A stretch of 64,000 nt of DNA from Caproicibacter sp047777415 (lineage in GTDB: Bacteria; Bacillota; Clostridia; Oscillospirales; Acutalibacteraceae): positions 558,001 to 622,000 of the forward strand of contig JBKEEO010000001.1 in assembly GCA_047777415.1 (NCBI GenBank), given 5' to 3'. Below are positions 50,735-58,253 of this stretch, one piece after another. The position numbers and the translations under genes were made by a program. How positions within the stretch are numbered: position 1 is the first letter of the stretch; each line of letters begins with the position of its first letter. Under the pieces are notes generated by a model that made no database searches, was not told the origin of the DNA, and saw nothing but the letters and a program-made list of their open reading frames with translations.

Positions 50735-51680
50735 TTTTTTGTGCCCCCTTCTTACCAGCGCGCGCAAAGGAATTTTTCGATTTCGCCCTAAGATAGGGAA
50801 CAGCTAAGAAAACCGCCACGATTACAGCGGTGAGAAGTTTGAGCAAATCGGTCGGCATTTTCAGCCACATTACCAGACCGATGACGAGGTAATAAACCAC
50901 GCCGCCAAACACCACAAAAATGAGCCGATAGGCAAAATTCATATGTTTGCCGAGCAGTGCGTCCCCAAGCACTTCTCCGATGATGACAGCGGCCAAGCCG
51001 ATAACGATGGATCCCTGTCCCATTTTAATGTCCGCAAAGCCTTGATACTGGGACAAGAGCCCGCCGGAAAGCCCGACTAACCCATTGGACAAACTAACCG
51101 CGAGGACCTTCATAAAGTCAATATTAATGCCCTGCGCCTTTGCCATATGCGGGTTGCTTCCGGTGGCTCGGATGGCGCTCCCCTGCTCGGTGCCAAAATA
51201 CCAGTACAGAATGCAGATGAGAACCGCTGCAAAAATAAGCGCGGTGACAATGGAACTTGAAACATTGCGCAGAGTGACAATCAGCGGATATTTATCCACG
51301 TTTACGGCCTTGTTCGCACCGTTGAGGACCAGCAGATTCACCGACCAAAGTGAAATTTGCGTTAGTATTCCAGCAAGGATATCCGGAATTCCAAAAACGG
51401 TGTTCAAAAGGCCGGTGACAAGTCCGGCAAGAAACCCTGCAGCCACCGCGGCGGCAAGAGCCAGGGGAACAGGCACGCCGGAGAGGATGAGGACGACCGT
51501 AACGGCGCCGCCCGTCGCGAAAGTTCCGTCAACCGTCAAATCCGCAAAATTCAGCAGCCGAAATGTAATGAACACACCCAGCGCCATGATTCCCCAAATG
51601 ATTCCCTGGGCGACATTTCCCGGAATGGCCGAAATTAGGTTCATGGGATTGAGAGCAAGGAGATATGCCATTTGTTCCAT
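50727..51680 (-). CDS. ABC transporter permease (TrpY-like)
   Basis: A 317-residue permease of the branched-chain amino acid/ribose superfamily with about nine helices. Distinctive blocks are GIMALGVFITFRLLNFADLT, DGTFATGGAVTVVLI, NTVFGIPDILAGILTQISLW and GLVGLSGGLLSQYQGFADIK. These match the TrpXYZ/YufQ-like group, which transports tryptophan, tyrosine or related substrates. ATG 51680 follows AAGGAAAGGA. The gap to the upstream binding-protein gene contains a hairpin that may reduce downstream expression. Confidence 0.92.
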   Translation of the reverse strand: MEQMAYLLALNPMNLISAIPGNVAQGIIWGIMALGVFITFRLLNFADLTVDGTFATGGAVTVVLILSGVPVPLALAAAVAAGFLAGLVTGLLNTVFGIPDILAGILTQISLWSVNLLVLNGANKAVNVDKYPLIVTLRNVSSSIVTALIFAAVLICILYWYFGTEQGSAIRATGSNPHMAKAQGINIDFMKVLAVSLSNGLVGLSGGLLSQYQGFADIKMGQGSIVIGLAAVIIGEVLGDALLGKHMNFAYRLIFVVFGGVVYYLVIGLVMWLKMPTDLLKLLTAVIVAVFLAVPYLRAKSKNSFARAGKKGAQKNA

Positions 51681-51719
51681 AGTGTTTTCCTTTCCTTCCG
51701 ATGGATATAACGACCAAAA

Positions 51720-51741
51720 CGGCACCCCGTTGGGGGTACCG
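51720..51741 (-). terminator. Intercistronic hairpin between binding-protein and permease genes
   Basis: On minus CGGTACCCC pairs with GGGGTGCCG across a short loop and is followed by T4: a partial terminator or mRNA stabiliser giving more binding protein than permease. Confidence 0.65.
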
Positions 51742-51772
51742 CGGATTTTAGTCAGTCACAATGAGGAAATGC

Positions 51773-52804
51773 TCAATCGGTCTCCTCAATTGCTTCGTAG
51801 CCGTCGGGTATCGTGATACCCAAAGCCTCACAAATATTCGGGTTATATTCCTTCGTAAATTTCGGGGCAAATTGAATCTCCATCGTGGAGGGGTCCGCGC
51901 CGTTTACAAGAATGTCATATGCCATTTCGCCGGTGGTGTAGCCTAAGTCATAATAGCTGATGGAAAGCGTTGCAACGCCGCAGCCGGCACAGATGCCCTC
52001 CTCACCTGCAATGATTGGCACTTTTTTGGGCAGGCAAACGTTTTGGATGATGCCTGTATTGGAAGCTACCGTATTGTCCGTGGGAAGATAGAGCACGTCA
52101 CTTTCGGAAGCCGCTGTTTGGGCAACGGTCTGCACGTCATTGGAATCGGAGAACGTATAGCTTTTGCAGGTGTATCCCAGCGCAGTGAGCTCTTTGGTAA
52201 TAACCTCATCCTGATACTTGGAGTTTGGTTCCGCGGAGCAGTAGAGAATCCCAACGTTCTTCGCGTCCGGGAAAAGCTCCTGGAGCATTTTTGCCTGCTG
52301 GTCCAGCGGAGCTAAGTCAGAGGTTCCGGAAATATTTCTGCCTGTGGTTCCGGTCCAGTTATCAATATCAAGAGCGGTGCCGTAATCGGTGACAGAAGTG
52401 CCGAGAATCGGAATTTCATTCGTCGCCGTTTGGGCAGCCTGAAGCGCCGGTGTGGCGTTTGCCATTATCAAGTCCACGTTAGAGGAAACGAATTGGTTGC
52501 AGATGGTAGCGCAGCTGGCGGTGTCGCCCGAGGCGTTCTGCTCGTCAAAGGATACCTTGTCTCCGAGCTTATCGGTCAAAGCCTGCTTAAATCCTTCGGT
52601 GGCGGCATCAAGAGCCGGATGCTGCACCAGCTGGCAGATTCCAACCGTATAAGTTTTATCCGCGGATTCGGACGCATCCTGTGCTGATGTTGCGGAAGCC
52701 GCCTGTGATGACTCTTCCGCAGATGAGGCTGAATTTCCGCTGCATGCTCCCAGTGAAACCGCCATCAGCGCGGTCAGCAGGAGTGCTGTAATTTTCTTTT
52801 TCAT
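51773..52804 (-). CDS. ABC transporter substrate-binding lipoprotein (TrpX-like)
   Basis: A 343-residue binding protein. The signal peptide ends in LGAC with the lipid-modified Cys at 21, then a Ser/Ala/Glu-rich linker of ~35 residues tethers the domain. The body is of the ABC_sub_bind family: YTVGICQLVQHPALDAATEG, ASGDTASCATICNQFVS, ILGTSVTDYG and PTDNTVASNTG. GAGAGGA is five bases before ATG 52804. The frame extends 29 codons upstream through the leader hairpin, and those codons contain no tryptophan. Confidence 0.93.
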   Translation of the reverse strand: MKKKITALLLTALMAVSLGACSGNSASSAEESSQAASATSAQDASESADKTYTVGICQLVQHPALDAATEGFKQALTDKLGDKVSFDEQNASGDTASCATICNQFVSSNVDLIMANATPALQAAQTATNEIPILGTSVTDYGTALDIDNWTGTTGRNISGTSDLAPLDQQAKMLQELFPDAKNVGILYCSAEPNSKYQDEVITKELTALGYTCKSYTFSDSNDVQTVAQTAASESDVLYLPTDNTVASNTGIIQNVCLPKKVPIIAGEEGICAGCGVATLSISYYDLGYTTGEMAYDILVNGADPSTMEIQFAPKFTKEYNPNICEALGITIPDGYEAIEETD

Positions 52805-52845
52805 GTGATTCCTCTCCCTTATTGTCTTATTCATGAAGCTTTTCA

Positions 52846-52884
52846 ATAAAAACAGCGGCCTGCCCTTTTTAAACAAGCCGCTGT
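52846..52884 (-). terminator. Terminator-like hairpin in the leader of the TrpXYZ-like operon
   Basis: On minus ACAGCGGC (52884-52877) pairs with GCCGCTGT (52859-52852), followed by T5. It sits ~45 bases before the first start codon and no minus-strand gene lies upstream, so it looks like an attenuator. Neither a T-box sequence nor Trp-rich leader peptide was found. Confidence 0.65.
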
Positions 52885-52904
52885 GTTTCATAAAAGTTAT
52901 AGAG

Positions 52905-53290
52905 GCTTTATCGTTCTGTCATGGCATGTCTATTTACTTTTATCTCGGTGAAAAGTAATGATAGACAGCATAAATCGGCCCGCTTCCGTGTGGGCTATTG
53001 GATGGAACTTTTTGCTGAACAGACCGCCGCACATATGCAGACCTTCCTCCCAAAATTTTTAACATATTTAATTTATCACTTTAAACCTCTAAAATCAACT
53101 GTGGAAATACCCAAAATAACCTTTGTATTTAGCTTTTATTTCTCAAAAACTCACAGAATCAGCAAAATTCCACCTTTGTTTAAAATGAAAAAAGCTCAGA
53201 AACGCACACGATATTCCACTCCCGCAGAAAGGAACTTCCATTTGACGCTGCGTCAATCGTATGTGCCTGCGGTTTTTATTGACTCTTGCG
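52905..53290. other. Intergenic stretch with no supported gene
   Basis: AT-rich spacer between the divergent TrpXYZ-like operon and the tandem lipoprotein genes. An open frame at 52921-53298 has no ribosome binding site and unnatural composition. A possible minus promoter (TATAAC near 52905) is too weak to call. Confidence 0.5.
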
Positions 53291-53372
53291 AATTATGATA
53301 AAAGAGTGTAAAATTCAGTAAGATATGCTTTTTAAAAAAAATATTTAATTTCATCATCAGGGGGGCACAAAG

Positions 53373-54062
53373 GTGGCAGAAACATTTATGAGGGTAAAAC
53401 GAAAGATACTTCCAATCATAGCCTGTCTATTATTGATTTCTCAACCGATAGGCTGTGCGGCAAATCATACCGATATCAAATCGGAGAGTACCGCGAGTAC
53501 CGCGAGCGACTCCGAAAGCAGGAATACGACAGAAAACACAGAAGTTCAAACCGAAAGCAGTACGAGCGAACCGAGTTCGGAGAGCCCTGCAAGTTCAGCG
53601 AGTGCCGCGGCAAACAGCACTAACAGTGAAGCGAGCAGTTCGGTAAGCAGTGAGACAAGCAGTGAAGCAAGCAGTGAAGCAGAGAAGGCACCATTATTAT
53701 CGGATGTAGAAGAAGAATCCATGACGAAGGCTGGAATTCCCGAGGATACAAAAGAGCAAATACGGAAGTTAGTAGCCGAGGGTAAAACATTTAAAGAGGC
53801 GGTAAAAACATTTTATCCGAATGCAACATTTAAAACAAAAACAGTAGAAACTTACAAGACAGTCAGTTCCCCGGCACAGGATAGTAGTGAAGAAACACAA
53901 AGTAATGAGGAAGAGATTGCTCCGGGTATTCCGATGTATGATAAAGATTACCTCGATCAGAGTACCGAGGCTGATTATGAAGCACTTAGAAAAGAACAAA
54001 AGAACAATCCAGTTAGCGGACCATCGGATCCGATAGAAGACCCCGGTATTACTTTGCATTGA
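53373..54062 (+). CDS. Ser/Glu-rich putative lipoprotein, copy 1
   Basis: A 229-residue secreted protein I cannot assign to a family. A short signal peptide (VKRKILPIIACLLLISQPIG) ends at Cys28, a lipobox with Pro at -3. Residues 30-105 are a stalk of Ser, Thr, Glu, Asn and Ala. A helical segment follows (TKEQIRKLVAEGKTFKEAVK), then TVSSPAQ, and a C-terminal region ending PSDPIEDPGITLH. GTG 53373 is seven bases after AGGGGGG; ATG 53388 is the alternative. It shares flanks and stalk with copy 2 downstream. Confidence 0.8.
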   Translation: MAETFMRVKRKILPIIACLLLISQPIGCAANHTDIKSESTASTASDSESRNTTENTEVQTESSTSEPSSESPASSASAAANSTNSEASSSVSSETSSEASSEAEKAPLLSDVEEESMTKAGIPEDTKEQIRKLVAEGKTFKEAVKTFYPNATFKTKTVETYKTVSSPAQDSSEETQSNEEEIAPGIPMYDKDYLDQSTEADYEALRKEQKNNPVSGPSDPIEDPGITLH

Positions 54063-54158
54063 TAGAATCAAACGCACGATTATGATAAAAGAGTGTAAAA
54101 TTCAGTAAGATATGTTTTTTAAAAAAATATTTGATTCCTTCATCAAGGGGGCACAAAG

Positions 54159-54842
54159 GTGGCAGGAACATCTATGAGGGTAAAACGAAAGATACTTCCA
54201 ATCATCGCCTGTCTATTATTGGTTTCTCAACCGATAGGCTGTGCGGCAAATCATACCGATATCAAATCGGAGAGTACCGCGAGTACCGCGAGCGACTCCG
54301 AAAGCAGGAATACGACAGAAAACACAGAAGTTCAAACCGAAAGCAGTACGAGCGAACCGAGTTCGGAGAGCCCTGCAAGTTCGGCGAGTGCCGCGGCAAA
54401 CAGCACAAACAGTGAAGCGAGCAGTTCGGTAAGCAGTGAGACAAGCAGCGAAGAAGAGAAGGCACCTTTACTATCGGATGCTAAAGAAAAGGCAATGGAT
54501 AAAGTGGGAATACCAGAAAATATACAGGAGGAAATACGTAAATTAGTGGCAGAAGGGAAAACATTTGAAGAGGCAATAAAAACATTTTATCCAAACGCAA
54601 AAGTTGAAGTTAAGACAGTGAAGTCCTATGAGACAGTCAGTTCCCCGGCACAGAACAACAGCGAAGAAACACAAAGTAACAGTAATACTGGAGGAACATC
54701 CTCGAGTGGTTCAACGTATCATAATGATTATCTTCATCAAGGAACACAAGCTGATTTAGAGGCACTTAGAGAAGCTCAAAAGAACAATCCAGGTAGTGGA
54801 CCATCGGGTCCGATAGAAGACCCCGGTATTACTTTGCATTGA
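54159..54842 (+). CDS. Ser/Glu-rich putative lipoprotein, copy 2
   Basis: A 227-residue paralogue of the preceding gene. The first ~97 residues differ at only a handful of positions. From the end of the stalk the sequences diverge: the helical segment reads IQEEIRKLVAEGKTFEEAIK, and a Gly/Ser stretch (NTGGTSSSGSTYHNDYLHQG) replaces the acidic EEEIAPGIPMYDKDYLDQ of copy 1. Both end in PIEDPGITLH. The GTG start and GGGGG site are conserved. A strong terminator follows. Confidence 0.8.
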   Translation: MAGTSMRVKRKILPIIACLLLVSQPIGCAANHTDIKSESTASTASDSESRNTTENTEVQTESSTSEPSSESPASSASAAANSTNSEASSSVSSETSSEEEKAPLLSDAKEKAMDKVGIPENIQEEIRKLVAEGKTFEEAIKTFYPNAKVEVKTVKSYETVSSPAQNNSEETQSNSNTGGTSSSGSTYHNDYLHQGTQADLEALREAQKNNPGSGPSGPIEDPGITLH

Positions 54843-54864
54843 TAGAATCAAACGCACGATTATG

Positions 54865-54913
54865 AAAATACGCTTTGAATCGGAACGCAAAATCCGAACA
54901 AAGCGTATTTTTT
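54865..54913 (+). terminator. Intrinsic terminator after the lipoprotein pair; repeated family
   Basis: AAAATACGCTTTG (54865-54877) pairs with CAAAGCGTATTTTT (54899-54912), with an inner CGGA/TCCG pair. Near copy of the hairpin after cotJC at 49774-49822. Confidence 0.9.
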
Positions 54914-55056
54914 GTCAAACATTATACATATTGTATTACTTCATTCCATAATTTTCTGTTGTCGACCCCGAACATTTGTCGGCTGTTTTGATTTCTGCGG
55001 AAAAAAGTATTTTTTCTGCTATACTGGAGGAAACAGAGTTTTTAAGAAAGCGGTGA

Positions 55057-55569
55057 TTGAAAACGGGTAAGAACGTGAGGGAAAAAAATTCGGATCATTT
55101 TTGTTTTGTTTACGATACCGCAATCGGCAAACTGACCATTGCGTCTAACGAGGGAGCGATAACCATGGTTCGGTTCGGGGCAGCGGAAAGAAAAACGCTG
55201 TGCCGTTCTCCGCTGACCGACCGAGCCGCCGCAGAGATTCAGGAATACTTCATCGGAAAGAGAAAGCAGTTTGACCTGCCGCTTTCCCCGCGGGGCACCG
55301 AGTTTCAAAAACGCGTCTGGCACGCCCTGCAAAGTATCCCCTACGGCGAAACCCGCAGCTACCGACAAATCGCGGAACAAATCGGCAGCCCGAAAGCATA
55401 CCGCGCCGTCGGCATGGCAAACAATAAAAATCCGATTGCCATTCTGATTCCCTGCCACCGCGTCATCGGTTCGGACGGCTCACTGATTGGTTACGCGGCG
55501 GGGCTTGACATAAAAAGCCGCCTGCTTGCACTGGAACAAGAAAACCGCACTTGTGCAAAGGAAACGTAA
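55057..55569 (+). CDS. ogt: Methylated-DNA--[protein]-cysteine S-methyltransferase
   Basis: A 170-residue suicide repair enzyme that removes methyl groups from O6-methylguanine. The C-terminal domain is complete: FQKRVWHALQSIPYGETRSY, the DNA-binding helix with RAVGMANNKNP, the active site IPCHRVIGSDGSLIGYAAGL. The short N-terminal domain (FVYDTAIGKLTIASNEGAI) is of Ogt type without the Ada transcriptional domain. TTG 55057 is used, with a weak GGTGA site; GTG 55075 is an alternative. Confidence 0.95.
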   Translation: MKTGKNVREKNSDHFCFVYDTAIGKLTIASNEGAITMVRFGAAERKTLCRSPLTDRAAAEIQEYFIGKRKQFDLPLSPRGTEFQKRVWHALQSIPYGETRSYRQIAEQIGSPKAYRAVGMANNKNPIAILIPCHRVIGSDGSLIGYAAGLDIKSRLLALEQENRTCAKET

Positions 55570-55597
55570 GATTCTCGTTCATTTCTTCAGCCCCCAT

Positions 55598-55927
55598 TTA
55601 TGCAAGGTCGTCCTTGTCTCCCGTTTTGCGTCGCAGGGAAGGATAGCAGTATTGCAGAATCTTTTTCAGCCGCAGCCGCGCTTTTTTCAGATGTCTGCAC
55701 ACCGTGGAGGGGGATACCCCCAACTCCTGAGCAATCTCGACGATTTTTTTCTGCTCCGCGTAATACAGGCGCACACACTGCATTTGCCTTGCCGTCAGTT
55801 CTCCGCGCGCGGCCAGCATCATGGTGCGCAGCATTCTTTTATGCTCCCCGCCGTCGTCCAATCCCTTTGGGTTGAAATCCAGCCTGTCCCCAAACAAGTC
55901 AAGACTTAAGTTAGACCTGCGATTCAT
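55598..55927 (-). CDS. Sigma-70 region 4-like helix-turn-helix protein
   Basis: A 109-residue protein whose second half is a sigma region 4-type HTH: LTARQMQCVRLYYAEQKKIV, EIAQELGVSPSTVCRHLKKA. The first ~40 residues are polar and do not match sigma region 2, so it may be a positive regulator or partial sigma-like protein rather than a full sigma factor. It overlaps the upstream small gene by four bases (ATGA), implying coupled translation. Similar proteins occur in clostridial mobile elements. Its target promoter is unknown. Confidence 0.85.
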   Translation of the reverse strand: MNRRSNLSLDLFGDRLDFNPKGLDDGGEHKRMLRTMMLAARGELTARQMQCVRLYYAEQKKIVEIAQELGVSPSTVCRHLKKARLRLKKILQYCYPSLRRKTGDKDDLA

Positions 55928-56127
55928 CCGCGTGCCCCCTTGTTCAGCAAATCATTCCCCGTGTGGTACAGTTCCAGACGCATTTCGTTGAGCATGGATA
56001 CCCTACGGTACAGCATAATATATTCTGGACCGGAGACCTTTTTCAGCTGCTCTCGAAGAGGTTTTAGGTATTCCTTTAGCCTTTGCGCCTGCCGCAGATA
56101 TTCCATACCCCATTCGCAGTAATCCAT
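55924..56127 (-). CDS. Small helical protein of unknown function, partner of the sigma-like gene
   Basis: A 67-residue predicted all-helical protein (MEYLRQAQRLKEYLKPLREQ, then YIMLYRRVSMLNEMRLELYH). No family is recognised. ATG 56127 has AAAGGAG at ideal distance. Because it is translationally coupled to the sigma-region-4-like gene it may act with it, for example as a binding partner; this is inference. Confidence 0.75.
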   Translation of the reverse strand: MDYCEWGMEYLRQAQRLKEYLKPLREQLKKVSGPEYIMLYRRVSMLNEMRLELYHTGNDLLNKGARG

Positions 56128-56140
56128 ATGTCTCCTTTCT

Positions 56141-56169
56141 CTACACAATACGTGTAGTTACAAAGTATA
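56141..56169 (-). promoter_or_regulatory. Promoter -10 and inverted repeat for the sigma-like operon
   Basis: On minus TATACT (56169-56164) is a good -10 box with a poor -35. CTACAC (56141-56146) and GTGTAG (56152-56157) are exact inverted copies over the predicted start, a candidate operator. Confidence 0.55.
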
Positions 56170-56247
56170 ATAAAGCGCCGGATGAATTGTATCCCCCGTG
56201 CTGTTAATTCATCATATCACCGTGCAAGAATGATTTCAAGATTTTTT

Positions 56248-56261
56248 AGAACAATTGTTCT
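56248..56261. promoter_or_regulatory. 14-bp perfect palindrome in the divergent control region
   Basis: AGAACAATTGTTCT is fully self-complementary and lies between the divergent sigma-like and XRE transcription units, a plausible XRE repressor operator. Confidence 0.6.
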
Positions 56262-56318
56262 GATTCAGTGACCAAGTGGACAAATTTGGGACTTTGCTCT
56301 TGGATTCAGAAAAAACTC

Positions 56319-56347
56319 TTGAAACAACACATTTTGTGTGCTATAAT
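56319..56347 (+). promoter_or_regulatory. Promoter for the XRE-ImmA operon
   Basis: TTGAAA (56319-56324), 17 bp, TATAAT (56342-56347). The spacer contains the small inverted repeat ACAC/GTGT. Confidence 0.8.
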
Positions 56348-56371
56348 ACACCTCCATAGAAGGTGATCCAT

Positions 56372-56722
56372 GTGATAGGTGAAAAAATTCGTCAGCTGCG
56401 TGTGGAAAACGGAATGACGCAAAAAGAACTGGCCAAAAAAGTAGGTGTTTCCGCGTCCGCCATCGGTATGTATGAGCAGGGCAGACGCATTCCGGACAGC
56501 ACGGTTCTCACGCGCCTTGCCCGCATTCTGAAATGCAGCACGGACGAACTGCTTGGAGCACAAAGCTCCAGCGATATCGGAGATGTCATTGACAGTTTCG
56601 CGCGCACGCTGGAACGCCAGCAGGGGTTGATGTTCAACGGTGCGCCGATGAGCCGCAGTGACCGAGAAAAGATTGCGAACGCCATTCGCATTGCGGCCGC
56701 GCTGTCCTCTCCGAAGGAATAA
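56372..56722 (+). CDS. XRE-family HTH repressor
   Basis: A 116-residue regulator with an N-terminal Cro/C1 domain (GEKIRQLRVENGMTQKELAK, then KVGVSASAIGMYEQGRRIPD and LARILKCSTDELLG) and a short C-terminal helical region of ~45 residues. Such repressors paired with ImmA-type proteases control conjugative elements and phages; the protease clips the repressor on induction. GTG 56372 follows AAGGTGA at seven bases; GTG 56363 lies within that site. The protease gene starts 16 bp after its stop. Confidence 0.9.
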   Translation: MIGEKIRQLRVENGMTQKELAKKVGVSASAIGMYEQGRRIPDSTVLTRLARILKCSTDELLGAQSSSDIGDVIDSFARTLERQQGLMFNGAPMSRSDREKIANAIRIAAALSSPKE

Positions 56723-56738
56723 ACTTTGGGAGGTTGCA

Positions 56739-57185
56739 ATGAACGGAATTGAAAATCTGGCGCACAGCATTACCGCGCGTTTCGGAAGCAATTCCCCGTT
56801 TGAGCTGTGTGACCGCATGGGAGTTTATGTGCATCGACTGGATTTACCGGCGAAAGTGCACAGTTTTTGTTTTCGCACGGAAACCGGCATTCCGATCATT
56901 GTATTAAAAGATACGCTTTCCGAAACAGAAAGCGGTTATTGCTGCGCGCATGAGCTGGGGCATCTGCTGCTCCACCCGAAACTGAACGCGCAGGTGATTG
57001 CGGACCTAACCTATCTGTATGCGCCCCGCTATGAACGCGAAGCGGATTTATTCGCCGCATGCCTGCTGATAGACCCAAATCTTCAAGAATGGAGCATCAC
57101 TTACAATCCCCTGACACAGGAACAAATTGCAACACTGACAGGGCTTCCTCGGCGTGTGGTGGGTCTCCGTTTTGAAAATCATTGA
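56739..57185 (+). CDS. ImmA/IrrE-family metallopeptidase
   Basis: A 148-residue zinc protease of the ImmA/IrrE (DUF955) family. The catalytic motif HELGHLLLH, with YEREADLFAACLLI downstream supplying the third ligand Glu, is intact. ImmA proteases cleave their cognate XRE repressor, here the gene immediately upstream. ATG 56739 follows GGGAGG; the open frame extends upstream into the repressor gene but without a ribosome site. Confidence 0.92.
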   Translation: MNGIENLAHSITARFGSNSPFELCDRMGVYVHRLDLPAKVHSFCFRTETGIPIIVLKDTLSETESGYCCAHELGHLLLHPKLNAQVIADLTYLYAPRYEREADLFAACLLIDPNLQEWSITYNPLTQEQIATLTGLPRRVVGLRFENH

Positions 57186-57258
57186 GTTTGACTCAATATG
57201 ACTCGGCCGCACAGAAAGGAAATGGTCCCGTTTTGTATGGATAAGGGGGCGGTCTTTC

Positions 57259-57582
57259 ATGAAAAAGTGGATTTTGGCAATACTCACGGTCATTCTGCTC
57301 TTGCTTTCCGGATGCAAAACCGCTCCGCCCTCAAAATCGGACAGTATTGCCGGCGTTTGGAAAGATACCTGCGGGTTGACGGAATACCGCTTTCATGCCG
57401 ACGGAACCATGAAAATGAAAGTTCTGAACTTAGGCTCCTTTCGTGGAACTTACAACATTCAAGGTTCCGAGATTACCATTGAATATAAAATCATGGTTAA
57501 GAACGTCAAAGATGTTTACTCATTTCAGTTGGACGGGGATACACTTTACTTAAACAAGCAGAAATTCTTACGAAAAGAATAA
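57259..57582 (+). CDS. Small lipoprotein
   Basis: A 107-residue lipoprotein: a signal peptide (MKKWILAILTVILLLLSGCK) with lipobox LSGC and Cys19, then a ~75-residue domain of alternating strands (GVWKDTCGLTEYRFHADGTM, GTYNIQGSEITIEYKIM, FQLDGDTLYLNKQKF). The GTW...F..DG..... pattern resembles lipocalin-like DUF5640-type domains of small secreted clostridial proteins. Function unknown. It may be independent of the ImmA gene 73 bp upstream. Confidence 0.83.
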   Translation: MKKWILAILTVILLLLSGCKTAPPSKSDSIAGVWKDTCGLTEYRFHADGTMKMKVLNLGSFRGTYNIQGSEITIEYKIMVKNVKDVYSFQLDGDTLYLNKQKFLRKE

Positions 57583-57626
57583 AATTTGCGGTTAAGATTT
57601 TACTAAATGAATACGGCATACAAAAT

Positions 57627-57665
57627 AAAAACGCCGCAACGGATTTTTGTCCGTTGCGGCGTTTT
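57627..57665. terminator. Bidirectional terminator between lipoprotein and chromate-type transporter genes
   Basis: AAAACGCCGCAACGGA pairs perfectly with TCCGTTGCGGCGTTTT around a T-rich loop, with T- and A-runs on the two sides. Confidence 0.92.
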
Positions 57666-57683
57666 GCCATATATGTACATGAT

Positions 57684-58253
57684 TCAGCTGCCAAAATGAA
57701 ATAAAATTCCCACTGCTGCGGAAATAGCGATAAAGCACGCGGGATGCCATTTTACCTTTTTCATCGCAAAAAACAGTGCAGCGGCAAGCAAAAGTGCTTT
57801 CCAGTCCGCAAAGAACAGCGGATTGCCCGTAGCTGCGAATTGATCCATTGTCAGAATGGAAATATTGGCCACGCCGAGACCTGCTGCCGCAATCAAGCCG
57901 GTGGACGCGGGGCGCAGTCCGTAAAACGCATCCTGCACCGTCTTGTTCTGCCGAAAGCGCCCAAGCATATGCGCGACAATCACAATCACAACAATGGACG
58001 GCGTAATCAGCCCCAGCGTTGCGAGCACCGCCCCCGGAAAAGAGGCAACATGGAATCCCACATAAGTTGCCATATTCACGCCGATTGCGCCCGGTGTCGA
58101 CTCAGAAATAGCGAGCATATTGGCAAGGTCCTCCGCCGTAAACCAACCTGTGCTGTTGCCAAGATCCGTTAAAAACGGCAGGGTAGCCATGCCGCCGCCG
58201 ACGGAGAAAAGACCGATTTTGGCAAACTCATAGAATAGTTTCAGGTAAATCAT
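57684..58253 (-). CDS. Chromate transporter family protein, second subunit
   Basis: A 189-residue half-length CHR-family membrane protein. It shows the family block FAKIGLFSVGGGMATLPFLT and STPGAIGVNMATYVG, with five or six helices. In Firmicutes short CHR proteins are encoded in pairs and act together. ATG 58253 overlaps the stop of the preceding subunit (ATGA). Chromate is the named substrate of the family; the physiological one is unclear. Confidence 0.9.
   Translation of the reverse strand: MIYLKLFYEFAKIGLFSVGGGMATLPFLTDLGNSTGWFTAEDLANMLAISESTPGAIGVNMATYVGFHVASFPGAVLATLGLITPSIVVIVIVAHMLGRFRQNKTVQDAFYGLRPASTGLIAAAGLGVANISILTMDQFAATGNPLFFADWKALLLAAALFFAMKKVKWHPACFIAISAAVGILFHFGS

Larger units (their letters stand above)
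53292..54865 (+). repeat. Tandem duplication of a ~785-bp unit, each with one lipoprotein gene
   Basis: The unit starting ATTATGATAAAAGAG at 53292 recurs at 54079 (787 bp on), and the next boundary, ATTATGA, is at 54859. Promoter region, ribosome site, start and the first ~290 coding bases are nearly identical; the middle third differs strongly; the last ~30 coding bases and the 3' flank (TGATAGAATCAAACGCACGA) match again. Confidence 0.93.

Noticed and set aside
52921..53298. 125-codon frame in the gap before the lipoprotein pair
   Set aside because: No ribosome binding site, odd composition and no resemblance to a folded protein.
52805..53370. T-box or tryptophan leader peptide ahead of the TrpXYZ-like operon
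   Set aside because: No AGGGTGG-type T-box sequence and no Trp codons in the upstream frame could be found.
53292..54865. CRISPR array, considered because of the long direct repeats
   Set aside because: Only two ~785-bp coding units with no short regular repeat-spacer pattern; no cas genes anywhere in the window.
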